From a virus, in the IMG/VR virus record IMGVR_UViG_3300021471_000004, positions 1-37,872 of that record: 37,872 nt of DNA; one strand, given 5' to 3'. Of this stretch, positions 1 to 7,536 are shown piece after piece. The notes below the pieces were generated by a model, which saw nothing but the letters and a program-made list of their open reading frames with translations, did no database searches and was not told the DNA's origin. Position 1 is the first letter of the stretch. Each line of letters begins with the position of its first letter. Made by a program: the position numbers and the translations under genes.

Positions 1-127
1 CGTGCGGACAGGCGAGAACGCGCGCAATATACCGCCTCAGAGGGTTAGAACTGTTCCGGGCGAAAAGGGAAGGGTTTTATCGGCATTTTTTGATTTGAAA
101 TCTCCCGTTTCCAAGCTTGGGCAGCAA
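1..127. repeat. Terminal overlap, copy 1 (circular contig)
   Basis: These 127 bases are identical to 37746-37872. A perfect direct repeat of exactly 127 bases at the two ends is the signature of a circular assembly with a 127-base k-mer rather than a biological terminal repeat. A gene reads in frame through the junction, which supports circularity or circular permutation of the phage DNA. Confidence 0.93.
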
Positions 128-319
128 GCTCAAGCAAGCAGTGAAATAACGGCGGCAAAGGAAGCGGTTCAAAACGCGATGCCAGGCAGTCAGCCGCTGG
201 GACGCGAAAGCGGTAAGCCCAGGTACAGGAGGATAAGAAGGTCTCGCAGTGTGTTTACCTCGCCCTTAGGCATAGGGGGACAGGCAATGACATACAAAAA
301 AAGACTATTAGGAGAATAA
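1..319 (+). CDS. Small virion-module protein with C-terminal YKKRLLGE tag (3' part of junction-spanning gene)
   Basis: This is the 3' part of a gene whose ATG lies at 37594; joined across the circular junction it encodes 156 residues. I do not recognise a domain. The visible part is basic and Pro/Gly-rich, and its last ~30 residues carry an Arg-rich stretch followed by VFTSPLG and YKKRLLGE. The next gene ends with nearly the same tail, so the tail is probably a functional signal. The gene lies directly between the large terminase and the connector, where podoviruses often carry small head-associated proteins of unknown role. A structural or assembly function is inferred only from position. 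The next gene begins one base after this stop. Confidence 0.75.
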   Translation, partial: VRTGENARNIPPQRVRTVPGEKGRVLSAFFDLKSPVSKLGQQAQASSEITAAKEAVQNAMPGSQPLGRESGKPRYRRIRRSRSVFTSPLGIGGQAMTYKKRLLGE

Positions 320-320
320 T

Positions 321-671
321 ATGGCAGCGATAACATCAGCGCTTATTCTAGGCGGAGCGATAGCGTACGGAATGAGGCAGTATTCCAAGTCAGTCAGCGC
401 TCAACAGGAGCAATGGAGCGCCTATCAAAGCGCTGCGGACAGGGAAGCTAAGTCTTTCTCAGAGCGCATGAACGCCAGGGCCAAGCAGATAGGCGTCGAG
501 CCTATTCCCAAGCCTCCTGAGATTGACGTAGCTCAGGAAAGGGAAAAAGCTCGCTTGAAGGCCCAGGAGACGGCGCACAGACGCAGGCGCAAAGTAACAC
601 AAACGATATTTACCTCACCGCTGGGGGTAGAAAACCCTCCAGTGTACAAAAAGAGGCTGTTAGGCGAATGA
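321..671 (+). CDS. Small virion-module protein with same C-terminal tag
   Basis: The 116-residue protein starts with a short hydrophobic, alanine-rich segment (residues about 2-17, a possible membrane or packing helix). A charged, helical middle rich in Gln, Glu and Lys follows. It ends RRRRKVTQ, TIFTSPLG and YKKRLLGE, which repeats the tail of the preceding gene (R-rich, FTSPLG, 6-8 residues, YKKRLLGE). The upstream sequence TTAGGAGAATAAT gives a good ribosome site. The stop overlaps the next start (ATGA), so translation is probably coupled. Function is unknown; position suggests a head or connector-associated protein. Confidence 0.8.
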   Translation: MAAITSALILGGAIAYGMRQYSKSVSAQQEQWSAYQSAADREAKSFSERMNARAKQIGVEPIPKPPEIDVAQEREKARLKAQETAHRRRRKVTQTIFTSPLGVENPPVYKKRLLGE

Positions 672-1105
672 GGGTTGAAAAAATAAACGAAAAATACGCC
701 GAGGACGCGATAAATCTCGCGAATAGGTTTTATGATGAGTCGCTTAAGGAATATCAAATTTATCCCGTAAGCCGTGACAGAATATTGGCTTTGCTTAGTG
801 AATTAAAGGATTTCTCTTATGGACTCATTGAAAACAAACGATGTGTGGGCGTGCTGGCGGGCAACCGGATGGTTAACATCGTAGACGGACATTTAATCTT
901 TCAAGAGGTGGCGTTTTACGTCCTGAGAGAGTATCGTACCAAGGGAGTTTTGTTCTTTAAAGAAGTATTGCGCAGGCTAAAGGAAGAAGGCTACCAATCA
1001 GTGGTAATGGCGTGCCTTCACAACAGTAAGACTGAAAAACTGTATAAATTTTATCAACACATGGGCTTTAAACCCATGGAAACGCACTTCATAAAAAAAC
1101 TATGA
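668..1105 (+). CDS. GNAT-family N-acetyltransferase
   Basis: The 145-residue protein has the GNAT fold layout: an N-terminal helix pair (residues about 5-45), central strands (YGLIENKRCVGVLAG), a strand-helix region (VAFYVLREYRTKGV) that matches the acetyl-CoA-binding motif A position, and a C-terminal NSKTEKLYKFYQHMGFKP segment typical of motif B (NxxA..hYxxxGF). GNAT genes of this size are common beside podoviral connector genes; the substrate is unknown and could be a virion or host protein. It overlaps its upstream neighbour by ATGA, and its stop overlaps the connector start, so it sits inside the structural operon. Confidence 0.85.
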   Translation: MRVEKINEKYAEDAINLANRFYDESLKEYQIYPVSRDRILALLSELKDFSYGLIENKRCVGVLAGNRMVNIVDGHLIFQEVAFYVLREYRTKGVLFFKEVLRRLKEEGYQSVVMACLHNSKTEKLYKFYQHMGFKPMETHFIKKL

Positions 1106-2751
1106 ACGCTAACGAGATAATTAAAAAATATAATGAGTTAAAAGGCACCAGGTCGAATTTTGAGAGCTACTGGCAGATACTGCATGATTACTTTTACGTT
1201 GAGGCCGCAAACATCAACAAGTCCTACTATCCCGGCACTGAGCTTGATTTCAGCTACCTCTGGGATTCAACAACCCTTGAGTCCGCTGACGTGCTAGCGG
1301 CCGGATTCATGAATTACCTAACGCCGCCTACTTCAAAATGGTTTGGCTTGCGTCACAAAGAGCCGTCGCTTTCCGGGGATAAGACCGTCAACACCTGGCT
1401 CGATGATGTGGCTCGAGAAGTATATCACGCCCTCAACAAAAGTAATTTCTACCAGCAATTAATCAGCGGATACAAAAGCAGTGGAGTCTATGGCACGGCG
1501 ATTGTGCTTGAGGAGGAGGACATCGAGGATGATATACGCTTCTACAATCTGCCTCTTAAGAGCGTGTTGATTGTGGAGGACGCCAGAGGCAGAATCGTTG
1601 AGTACTATATCGAGTTTGAATATACCGCTTATCAGGCGGTCAGCCGCTGGGGCGTGGAAGCGGTAAGCGAGGAGATTAAAGAAGAATCATCCCGACGCTC
1701 GGATAAAAAATTTAAATTCCTGCTGTATATCGGCAAGCGCTCGGTGAGAGATGTAGACAAGAGCGACAAGTTCAATATGCCGATACAGGCGCTCTGGGTA
1801 GACTACGGGAAGAAAACTATCGTTGATGAAGGCGGCTATCATGAGTTCCCCATTATGGCGCATAGGTTCGATAAGCGACCGTTTATCCCCTGGGGTTTCT
1901 CGCCTGCCATGAAAGCTTTACCGTTCGCCAGATTACTCAACGCCTCAGCTAAGACCAATATACGGAGCATGATGAAACAGACCGACCCTCCGATTGCCAT
2001 CCCGCACGGAGCGTTTCTCATGCCTCTCAACTTTAATCCCAGGGGTGTGAATTACTACAAACGCAAGGAAATTATGGACGCTTCAAAATCTGTTTTTCCT
2101 CTGGGAGCTTACGGCAACGTTGACGTAGGGCTCGCGGCGGTGGAATATTATGCCCAGAAAGTCAGGCGCATAATGTACAACGATGTTTTCCTGGCGTTTC
2201 AGGCGATAGACAAACAAATGAACAATCCCGAAGTGTACGAGCGTATCAACGAGAAAATGGCTATGCTGGGCCCGGCGGTAGGCAGGTTTACCGGCGAGGT
2301 GCTTAATCCCATTATCATACGCACCATTAACATTCTATACCGCAGGGGAAGGCTTCCTAAAGTGCCTGACGTTTTGCTGTTCAACCCCGAATACGAGATT
2401 GATTATGTTTCAGCGTTAGCGCAGGCTCAAAAGCGAAGTCAGCTTAACTCTTTGCTCACGGCGTTACAGGTGGTAGGGGAGATGGCAAATTACTCGCCAC
2501 AGGTGCTAGATAAGGTTGATACGGATAAGGCGGTCAGCGAGACCTGGGATATTCTATCGGCTCCCGCTGGCATACTCAGAGACGATAGGGAGGTGGAAGC
2601 TATAAGAGAAAACAGAGCGAAAATGCAGGAAGAACTAGCTCGTAGAGAAGCTATGGAGCAGGCAGCCCGGACGGTAAAAACGGGGGCTGAAGCCGAAAAG
2701 GCGTTGGCGGAAGCTCGCAACGCTCCGTCATCAAAAGGGGTAATGGAATGA
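1102..2751 (+). CDS. Head-to-tail connector (portal) protein, podovirus T7-type
   Basis: The 549-residue protein has the length and pattern of the bacteriophage head-to-tail connecting protein family. It starts with a helical N-terminus (RSNFESYWQILHDYFYV), followed by the ...LWDSTTLESADVLAAGFMNYLTPPTSKWFGL block that marks this family. Later segments DPPIAIPHG and the helical ...LGPAVGRFTGEVLNPIIIRTINILYRRG stretch correspond to the wing and stem region. The last ~60 residues are Glu/Ala/Arg-rich and probably coiled. The portal forms the dodecameric ring at the packaging vertex. It overlaps both neighbours by a few bases, in a typical connector-scaffold-capsid order. Confidence 0.95.
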   Translation: MNANEIIKKYNELKGTRSNFESYWQILHDYFYVEAANINKSYYPGTELDFSYLWDSTTLESADVLAAGFMNYLTPPTSKWFGLRHKEPSLSGDKTVNTWLDDVAREVYHALNKSNFYQQLISGYKSSGVYGTAIVLEEEDIEDDIRFYNLPLKSVLIVEDARGRIVEYYIEFEYTAYQAVSRWGVEAVSEEIKEESSRRSDKKFKFLLYIGKRSVRDVDKSDKFNMPIQALWVDYGKKTIVDEGGYHEFPIMAHRFDKRPFIPWGFSPAMKALPFARLLNASAKTNIRSMMKQTDPPIAIPHGAFLMPLNFNPRGVNYYKRKEIMDASKSVFPLGAYGNVDVGLAAVEYYAQKVRRIMYNDVFLAFQAIDKQMNNPEVYERINEKMAMLGPAVGRFTGEVLNPIIIRTINILYRRGRLPKVPDVLLFNPEYEIDYVSALAQAQKRSQLNSLLTALQVVGEMANYSPQVLDKVDTDKAVSETWDILSAPAGILRDDREVEAIRENRAKMQEELARREAMEQAARTVKTGAEAEKALAEARNAPSSKGVME

Positions 2752-2999
2752 ATTTAACGCTTCAGGAAGTTAAAGAAATCCAGTCCAACATCAGAGCGGT
2801 ATTTAATACTCCGGCAGGTGAGAAGGTAATGGAGTTTTTAGAGCAGGCTTGCGGCTGGTATGAAAGCGTATTCTCTCCGTCCAACAGGGATTTGACGCTT
2901 ATCAATGACGGCAAGCGTCAGGTAGTGGGCACTCTGAAAACGTTTCAAAAGTTCTCTCCGGAGGAGATATTAAAAATAATCAACTATTATGAAGAATAA
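2748..2999 (+). CDS. Small Bbp19-like phage protein
   Basis: The 83-residue protein starts at an ATG overlapping the connector stop (ATGA). The pattern AVFNTPAGEKVMEFLEQACG followed by a segment with GKRQVVGTLKTFQKF resembles small Bbp19-like proteins that sit between connector and scaffold genes in many podoviruses; this assignment rests on pattern memory and is moderate. Its role is unknown. The protein is mostly helical and has no membrane segment. Confidence 0.75.
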   Translation: MNLTLQEVKEIQSNIRAVFNTPAGEKVMEFLEQACGWYESVFSPSNRDLTLINDGKRQVVGTLKTFQKFSPEEILKIINYYEE

Positions 3000-3067
3000 A
3001 ATTTTAAAAGAGATTAAGGTAGGGAGGAAAAAGCAAAAGGAAATAATATTAAGAAGGAGATTAATCG

Positions 3068-3202
3068 ATGCCAGAAGGAACAAAAGTCCACAACCTTTAC
3101 AAAAAATTACTATTGCAGGGATACAGCAAAGGAAAGGCGGCAAGAATAGCGCAGGCACAGACCGGCCAATCTCTTAAGACCGGAAAGCCTATAAAAAAAT
3201 AA
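3068..3202 (+). CDS. Short basic phage protein (44 aa) upstream of scaffold
   Basis: This short gene starts with ATG at 3068 behind AAGAAGGAG, a strong ribosome site. It encodes 44 residues, with the pattern HNLYKKLLLQGYSKGKAARI followed by AQAQTGQSLKTGKP and a Lys-rich end. Small proteins with the KAARIAQ..TG.SLKTGKP pattern are common just upstream of scaffolding genes in tailed phages; their function is unknown. A competing longer frame (2989-3177) covers the same bases but has less typical composition and no comparable ribosome site. The scaffold gene follows 9 bases downstream behind its own AGGGGG site. Confidence 0.75.
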   Translation: MPEGTKVHNLYKKLLLQGYSKGKAARIAQAQTGQSLKTGKPIKK

Positions 3203-3211
3203 GGGGGTTTT

Positions 3212-4108
3212 ATGTCAGAGGGAACAGTTAACGCCGGACAGCAGACTCAGCAGACTCAGCAGACTCAGCAGACTCAGCAGACTCAGCAGACTCAACAGAC
3301 TCAGCAGGCTCAACAGACAGAGTTTTTCCAATGGAAGGAGAAGCTCGGCCCTGATTTGGCTAATGCTCCGTTTTTGCAGAGCTTCAGCAATGACGCCGAG
3401 GGGCTGGCGAAGGCGGTAAAAAGCCACGCTGAATTACAGCGCCTTTTAGGGCATGAGAAAGTACCTATTCCCAAGGGTGACGATGATACCGAGGGCTGGG
3501 CGAGGTTTTCTAAGGCCATGGGTGTACCGGATGCCGCCTCTCAATACGACTTAAAAGACGTACAGCTTCCCGAAGAACTGGGCGGAATAGCGTTTAACAA
3601 GGAAAAATTCGCCGAGATTGTGCATGGTTTTAAGCTTACTCCCCGGCAGGCTCAGGGATTGTGGAACGCTTATACTGAAATGACTCTGGACGCTTACCAC
3701 AAACAATTCAAGGAATCGCAGGAAAATTTGACTAAGACCGTGAACGAGCTTAGGGGAGAATGGGGAGACGCTTACGAGGCTAATGTTGAGCTGGGACAGA
3801 TGGTAATCAATAAATTCTCAGCCAATGAGGAAATGAACGCCTGGCTTACTGATGTGCTGTCTTCCCATCCGTACGGCGCTAAATTCCTGGCTCAGATTGG
3901 AAAGCAGTTCAGCGAAAACAAAATAGGAGAGTTTAAGTATCAAAGCTTCTCTTTGGCTCCTGACGAGGCGCAAAGCGAAATAGACAAGATACTCAACGAC
4001 CCAAATCATCCGTACAACAACGAGAAAGCCACGGTTCAGGAGAGACAGAGAGCCATTGATTACGTTAATTCGCTCTATGCTATTGTGGTTAAAGGCAGAA
4101 AAGGATAA
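3212..4108 (+). CDS. Scaffolding / capsid assembly protein
   Basis: The 298-residue acidic, largely helical protein sits immediately before the major capsid gene. It contains a conserved scaffold-like sequence: QWKEKLGPDLANAPFLQSF, then ...AKAVKSHAELQRLLG..., KIPxP-like VPIPKGDDD, and near the end a DPNHPYNNEKATVQ segment that is typical of phage scaffolds. Its N-terminus (residues about 10-35) is a tandem Gln-Thr-Gln run encoded by a 9-nt repeat, which is probably a flexible, length-variable linker. The role is to guide procapsid assembly and then leave the head. Confidence 0.85.
   Translation: MSEGTVNAGQQTQQTQQTQQTQQTQQTQQTQQAQQTEFFQWKEKLGPDLANAPFLQSFSNDAEGLAKAVKSHAELQRLLGHEKVPIPKGDDDTEGWARFSKAMGVPDAASQYDLKDVQLPEELGGIAFNKEKFAEIVHGFKLTPRQAQGLWNAYTEMTLDAYHKQFKESQENLTKTVNELRGEWGDAYEANVELGQMVINKFSANEEMNAWLTDVLSSHPYGAKFLAQIGKQFSENKIGEFKYQSFSLAPDEAQSEIDKILNDPNHPYNNEKATVQERQRAIDYVNSLYAIVVKGRKG
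3242..3319 (+). repeat. 9-nt tandem repeat (CAGACTCAG) coding QTQ
   Basis: Eight consecutive 9-base units of CAGACTCAG occupy 3242-3313 (five perfect in a row, then units with single changes), followed by a partial unit. They encode repeated Gln-Thr-Gln inside the scaffold N-terminus. Because the unit is a multiple of three, slippage changes the length without breaking the frame. Confidence 0.95.
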
Positions 4109-4230
4109 GCACGGGCCCCAATCTGCCTTGATATACCGGATAAGCTGAAACGCCCCGGATTGAGTGGACGGCGAGACCCCTTAGAGGATAATCAAGCCAG
4201 AGGCTCTTAACACCAACAGGAGGTTACGCG
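4109..4230 (+). other. 122-bp noncoding gap before capsid gene, possibly structured
   Basis: The scaffold and capsid genes are separated by 122 bases without a convincing reading frame, which is unusual in this otherwise gap-free operon. CTTGAT near 4128 can pair with ATCAAG near 4191, enclosing a CCGG/CCGG pair and a GC-rich middle, so the leader RNA may fold. A strong AGGAGG site lies at 4218-4223 ahead of the capsid ATG. I recognise no known ribozyme, riboswitch or tRNA here. Confidence 0.35.
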
Positions 4231-5106
4231 ATGGCTGACACTCAAAACGTGATTTACGCTCAAGCATACAGCCGGAATATTATGCAGCTAGCGCAGCAGA
4301 AATATTCCAAACTCGTTAACACGGTATATCAAAAGCCTAATGTCCGCGGGAAAGTGTTCTTCCAAGACCAGATAGGGGCTTGGAGTATGAGCGCTAAAGG
4401 CGGGCGCAACGTCCAAACGCCCAACAACGACCCGAAGCTCTCAAGGCGCAGGGGAACTATGCTTGACTTCCATGACAACAGGCTTCTGGACAGAGGGGAC
4501 GAGCTACGTAGTATTTCCGACCCGAAAAGCGCTTATACCATTGCCGCCGCTAGCTCTCTCGGACGTACCATTGACGACCGGGTTCTTGACGGCTTAGTCA
4601 GTTCGGCTGACTCCGGAGAGACCGGCTCTACCTCTGTTACTTTAGGAAGCAGCAGCATTGTGGCCGCTACAACCGGTTATCTCTACCTCTCTAACATCGC
4701 TTCGGTTAAGAAGGTCTTTGATGACAATGACGTTGAGGAGGAAGACCGCTACTTTGTGGTTACTCCTACCACTCTTAGCAATATGCTCCAGCAAGAGCAA
4801 ATGACCTCAGCCGATTACAACGCTATCAAGGCTTTGGTAAGAGGTGAGATTAACACTTTCATGGGTTTTACCTGGATTGTATCTACCAGGATAGGCCAGT
4901 TGACCACCGGCCAGACTCCTTACGCTTCGTCGATTTCCGGAATAGCTTTCCAAAAATACGGCATTTGTCTTGCTATGGGCGCCCAGCCTATGGTTAGGAC
5001 TGACGAAAGGGCCGATTTGAGCTACTCCTGGCAAATCTACTATGAGTTGAATATCGGAACTGTGCGGCTGGAGGAAAAAAGGGTTGTATTGGCTACCAAA
5101 ACTTAG
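4231..5106 (+). CDS. Major capsid protein
   Basis: The 291-residue protein follows the scaffold gene and has a strong AGGAGG ribosome site. It shows the features of the podovirus major capsid proteins: a basic N-terminal region, a KGGRNVQTPNNDPKLSRRRG loop, DRVLDGL..SAD in the helical spine, and a long C-terminal beta-rich segment (GITFxxK-like GIAFQKYGICLAMG, then RTDERADLSYSWQIYYELNIG). This matches the ADERxDksyaxqvY pattern of HK97-fold capsids of this group. Product: the shell subunit, in hundreds of copies per virion. Confidence 0.9.
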   Translation: MADTQNVIYAQAYSRNIMQLAQQKYSKLVNTVYQKPNVRGKVFFQDQIGAWSMSAKGGRNVQTPNNDPKLSRRRGTMLDFHDNRLLDRGDELRSISDPKSAYTIAAASSLGRTIDDRVLDGLVSSADSGETGSTSVTLGSSSIVAATTGYLYLSNIASVKKVFDDNDVEEEDRYFVVTPTTLSNMLQQEQMTSADYNAIKALVRGEINTFMGFTWIVSTRIGQLTTGQTPYASSISGIAFQKYGICLAMGAQPMVRTDERADLSYSWQIYYELNIGTVRLEEKRVVLATKT

Positions 5107-5140
5107 CATCGGCTATAGGCCTTAAAGAGGAGGTATATCA

Positions 5141-5629
5141 ATGGGTACTTTAAAATCGGCTAATGTTACCAAGTACGACGCTGGCGGTGGCGGCGACAAT
5201 TACATTCCTGACGGCTATATCCGCAGTGTTGAGAAGGTCTGGATTGACAGCTATACCATGGCTCAGACCTCGACCAATAACACCTTGCATTTGGCTGTTA
5301 TCCCGGAAAACAAGAAAATCACATCTATTGATATTATCATCGAGACCACCGCTTCCCAGACCAGCGGCACTGTTTCAGTAGGGTTCAGCACTGACGCTTC
5401 GGTGGACACTTTCTTACCGGCCTCTACTCTCACTCACAACCTGACCAAGACTTCTATAAGCTTGCCGGGTGTGGGACTGTTGTCTATCGGGGCTACCGCG
5501 AAACAGTTTCAGGCGAATACCGGAGGTTTTCAGAAGGTTACTTCCGGTACTCAGACGGTAGTCGCCTTGAAACTTAACAACTGGACAGCGTCGAGCGGTA
5601 CGATTAAGAGTATCGTCCGCTACACATAA
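5141..5629 (+). CDS. Beta-rich virion protein, candidate head decoration
   Basis: The 162-residue protein is rich in Thr, Ser and Val with alternating hydrophobic strands (LHLAVIPENKKITSIDIIIE..., ...GTVSVGFSTD..., TQTVVALKLNNWTASSGTIK). It has no charged helices and no membrane segment. It directly follows the capsid gene behind an AAAGAGGAGG ribosome site. In comparable podoviruses this slot often holds a decoration or capsid-stabilising protein, which is an inference from position and composition only. A strong stem-loop lies directly downstream. Confidence 0.7.
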   Translation: MGTLKSANVTKYDAGGGGDNYIPDGYIRSVEKVWIDSYTMAQTSTNNTLHLAVIPENKKITSIDIIIETTASQTSGTVSVGFSTDASVDTFLPASTLTHNLTKTSISLPGVGLLSIGATAKQFQANTGGFQKVTSGTQTVVALKLNNWTASSGTIKSIVRYT

Positions 5630-5643
5630 CGTTCAAGGGGGGT

Positions 5644-5676
5644 TGAGGAGGGGGGCTTTCTGCCCCCCAAACCTCA
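5644..5676 (+). terminator. Strong GC stem-loop after decoration-type gene
   Basis: TGAGG-A-GGGGGGC, loop TTTCT, then GCCCCCC-AAA-CCTCA forms a perfect 7-bp GC stem extended by a further 5 bp across a small internal loop. No U-tract follows, so it is more likely an mRNA-stabilising or processing hairpin (or an attenuator) between the abundant head genes and the tail genes than a classic intrinsic terminator. Confidence 0.6.
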
Positions 5677-5685
5677 CTGAAAACT

Positions 5686-6276
5686 ATGGCAGTAACAAAG
5701 ATTGAATTAATTAACACGGCGTTAACTAAATTAGGGGCGAGGCCGATTGTAAGCCTGGATGACAACTCAGAAAACGCCCGGATAATCAATCGGACTTATG
5801 ATTATTCGCTCAGGAGCGTTTTGTCAGAATGTCCCTGGAACTTTGCCTTAAAGCGCAGGCTGTTAGCTCAAAGCGCGGATGAGCTCGAATGGTATTATTC
5901 AGAAGAAAGTTATGTTTATCAGCTCCCGGCTGATACCGTCCGGGTGTTTTCGGTTAACGACTCAAAGGCTGTGTGGCGGCAGGAGGGAGAATATATCATA
6001 TCAGATACCGCCGACCTGGGGATAAAGTATGTTTACTTCATCACCGATACTTCAAAATACCCTCCGGCTTTTACAGAAGCGCTCGTTGACAGACTTTGTT
6101 CGGATATAGCTTTTGCCGTGCTTAACTCCCGCAGCGTGGGTGATGATTATCTTAAGCGTTACCATGAAATAAGCCTGACTAAAGCCATGGCTGAAAACGC
6201 TCAAACAGGGCTTCACCAGGAGATAACAGACGACGCTTGGGAATTAAGCAAATATGGAAATGATACATACGCTTAG
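5686..6276 (+). CDS. Tail tubular protein A (gp11-like)
   Basis: The 196-residue protein begins KIELINTALTKLGARPIVSL and continues with ...ARIINRTYDYSLRSVLSECPWNFALKR. This is the well-conserved opening of the T7 gp11 / P22 gp4-like adaptor family (INxALxxLG...Y...R...L...PWxFA). Next come a strand-rich LPADTVRVFSV and the YPPAFTEALVDRLCSDIAF helix. It forms the ring that joins the connector to the nozzle. Start ATG at 5686 lies just beyond the stem-loop; the ribosome site is weak. Confidence 0.9.
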   Translation: MAVTKIELINTALTKLGARPIVSLDDNSENARIINRTYDYSLRSVLSECPWNFALKRRLLAQSADELEWYYSEESYVYQLPADTVRVFSVNDSKAVWRQEGEYIISDTADLGIKYVYFITDTSKYPPAFTEALVDRLCSDIAFAVLNSRSVGDDYLKRYHEISLTKAMAENAQTGLHQEITDDAWELSKYGNDTYA

Positions 6277-6287
6277 GGGGGGGGTAG

Positions 6288-6716
6288 ATGTCCGTAACAA
6301 GAGAACAGACGCCTCATCTTGACGCCAGGACAGTAATTGTATACGGTAAGCTTGATATTAACGACACTACCGGTTATCCCATAGCCGTTGACAGCCTCGG
6401 TAATTTGTACGTTAACAGGGTATCGCCGGGGGGTGTGGTGAGCGGTTCTCAGACGGTAGCGGTAAGCGGCTCAGCGGTTAAGCTGGCTGCCTCAGCCACT
6501 CCCTGTTTATATGTGGAGATTTCGGCGGATACCGGAAATGCCGACGTTGTAGCCGTGGGAGATTCTGACGTTAACGCCTCCCCCGGTTCGCAGAAAGGGT
6601 TAATCCTGTTTGCTGGCAATCCGGCAGCCAGAATTTATATCGATGACGTGAGTAAATTATACGTAGACGCCGCTTCAAACGGCGATAAAGTAAGCTTTAA
6701 TTATTACACGAAATGA
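6288..6716 (+). CDS. Beta-rich virion protein (142 aa), unknown role
   Basis: The protein is Ser, Val, Ala and Gly-rich with alternating strands and no membrane segment, and starts behind a GGGGGGG purine-rich tract. Segments such as GGVVSGSQTVAVSGSAVKLA and TGNADVVAVGDSDVNASPGSQK resemble small beta-sandwich tail or head proteins in metagenomic phages. Its stop overlaps the next start (ATGA). It lies between the two tail tubular genes, so a tail-associated structural part is likely. I recognise no enzyme motif. Confidence 0.7.
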   Translation: MSVTREQTPHLDARTVIVYGKLDINDTTGYPIAVDSLGNLYVNRVSPGGVVSGSQTVAVSGSAVKLAASATPCLYVEISADTGNADVVAVGDSDVNASPGSQKGLILFAGNPAARIYIDDVSKLYVDAASNGDKVSFNYYTK

Positions 6717-7522
6717 AAAAATCATTGATTTTATTATCACTGACAGCGCTTTCCCTTCCCTGCTTCGGGGCTGTGCAACTCAAAGATGAAGGGGTAAGCA
6801 AGGGATATATTCAGATTATCGACTGTGCGGGCGACGGGGTAGAATGCTCCCGTTCGGGGATGACCGGAAAGATAGACCTTTCTCCGGCGGACAGCGTGTA
6901 CCTTAAGCTTGACGCCTCCAACGACCCGATTACCGGCTCGTTGCGTATCGGCGGAGACGGCGCTAATTACGCCGAGTTCAAAACCGACGGCGAGCTTAAC
7001 TTGCACGGAACCGCCCGGGTAAAAGTGAATTTGTGGACTGACGCCGCTGGACTGAGGTCTCCCGGAGAGCACTCGGCGACTTTCGTACAGCATGGGTTAA
7101 CCGGAGTGTGGCAGTTCGACGACGCCGGGGAGAATAATGAAGAAAGCATTTCAGGCACGGTTAAAATTCCTTCCGATATGGACAGAACGGTCGCTCCCAC
7201 GTTTAAAATAGGCTGGAGCGCTGACGGAGTGAGTCCCGGTAATTGCGTTTGGCAGTTAGAATATTTATGGATTACTCCCGGAGAGGATACCACCGCCGCC
7301 GCTCAGGAGACTTTAACCGTTACCTCGGCGGCTTCGTCAACGTCAAACGGCCTGGTAATCAGCGAATTCACGGGTATAGACTTACCTAGCTCCTCAGACG
7401 TCGCCATGTTCTTCAGAATTACCAGGCTGAGCGCCGACGCTAACGATACCATTTCTGATACCGTTGAATTAAGAGGAAGGCTGTTTAGTTACACGGCCAA
7501 TAAATTGGGGGAGTCATTATAG
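6713..7522 (+). CDS. Virion-module protein with N-terminal signal peptide
   Basis: The 269-residue protein starts MKKSLILLSLTALSLPCFGA, a textbook Sec signal peptide: basic n-region, hydrophobic core, and a small-residue cleavage site after about residue 19. The mature part starts VQLKDEGVSKGYIQIIDCAG, a pattern seen at the start of some phage tail or adhesin proteins, followed by a beta-rich body ending in an ELRGRLFSY-like strand. A signal peptide inside a tail gene cluster is odd: the product may be exported, or the hydrophobic segment may serve in virion assembly. It overlaps the previous gene by ATGA. Confidence 0.75.
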   Translation: MKKSLILLSLTALSLPCFGAVQLKDEGVSKGYIQIIDCAGDGVECSRSGMTGKIDLSPADSVYLKLDASNDPITGSLRIGGDGANYAEFKTDGELNLHGTARVKVNLWTDAAGLRSPGEHSATFVQHGLTGVWQFDDAGENNEESISGTVKIPSDMDRTVAPTFKIGWSADGVSPGNCVWQLEYLWITPGEDTTAAAQETLTVTSAASSTSNGLVISEFTGIDLPSSSDVAMFFRITRLSADANDTISDTVELRGRLFSYTANKLGESL

Positions 7523-7536
7523 AAGGAGGTTATAAC

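Noticed and set aside
1-127. Biological direct terminal repeat as in T7
   Set aside because: Length is exactly 127, the common largest assembly k-mer, and a gene runs in frame through it. T7-type repeats would not be left as a terminal overlap of that exact size.
2989-3177. 62-codon basic reading frame between the Bbp19-like and scaffold genes
   Set aside because: It overlaps the better 44-aa gene at 3068-3202, which has a strong ribosome site and a known phage pattern. The 62-codon frame has atypical composition.
4109-4230. tRNA or hammerhead ribozyme in the capsid leader
   Set aside because: No acceptor/T-arm pattern, and the CTGATGA...GAAA hammerhead core is missing.
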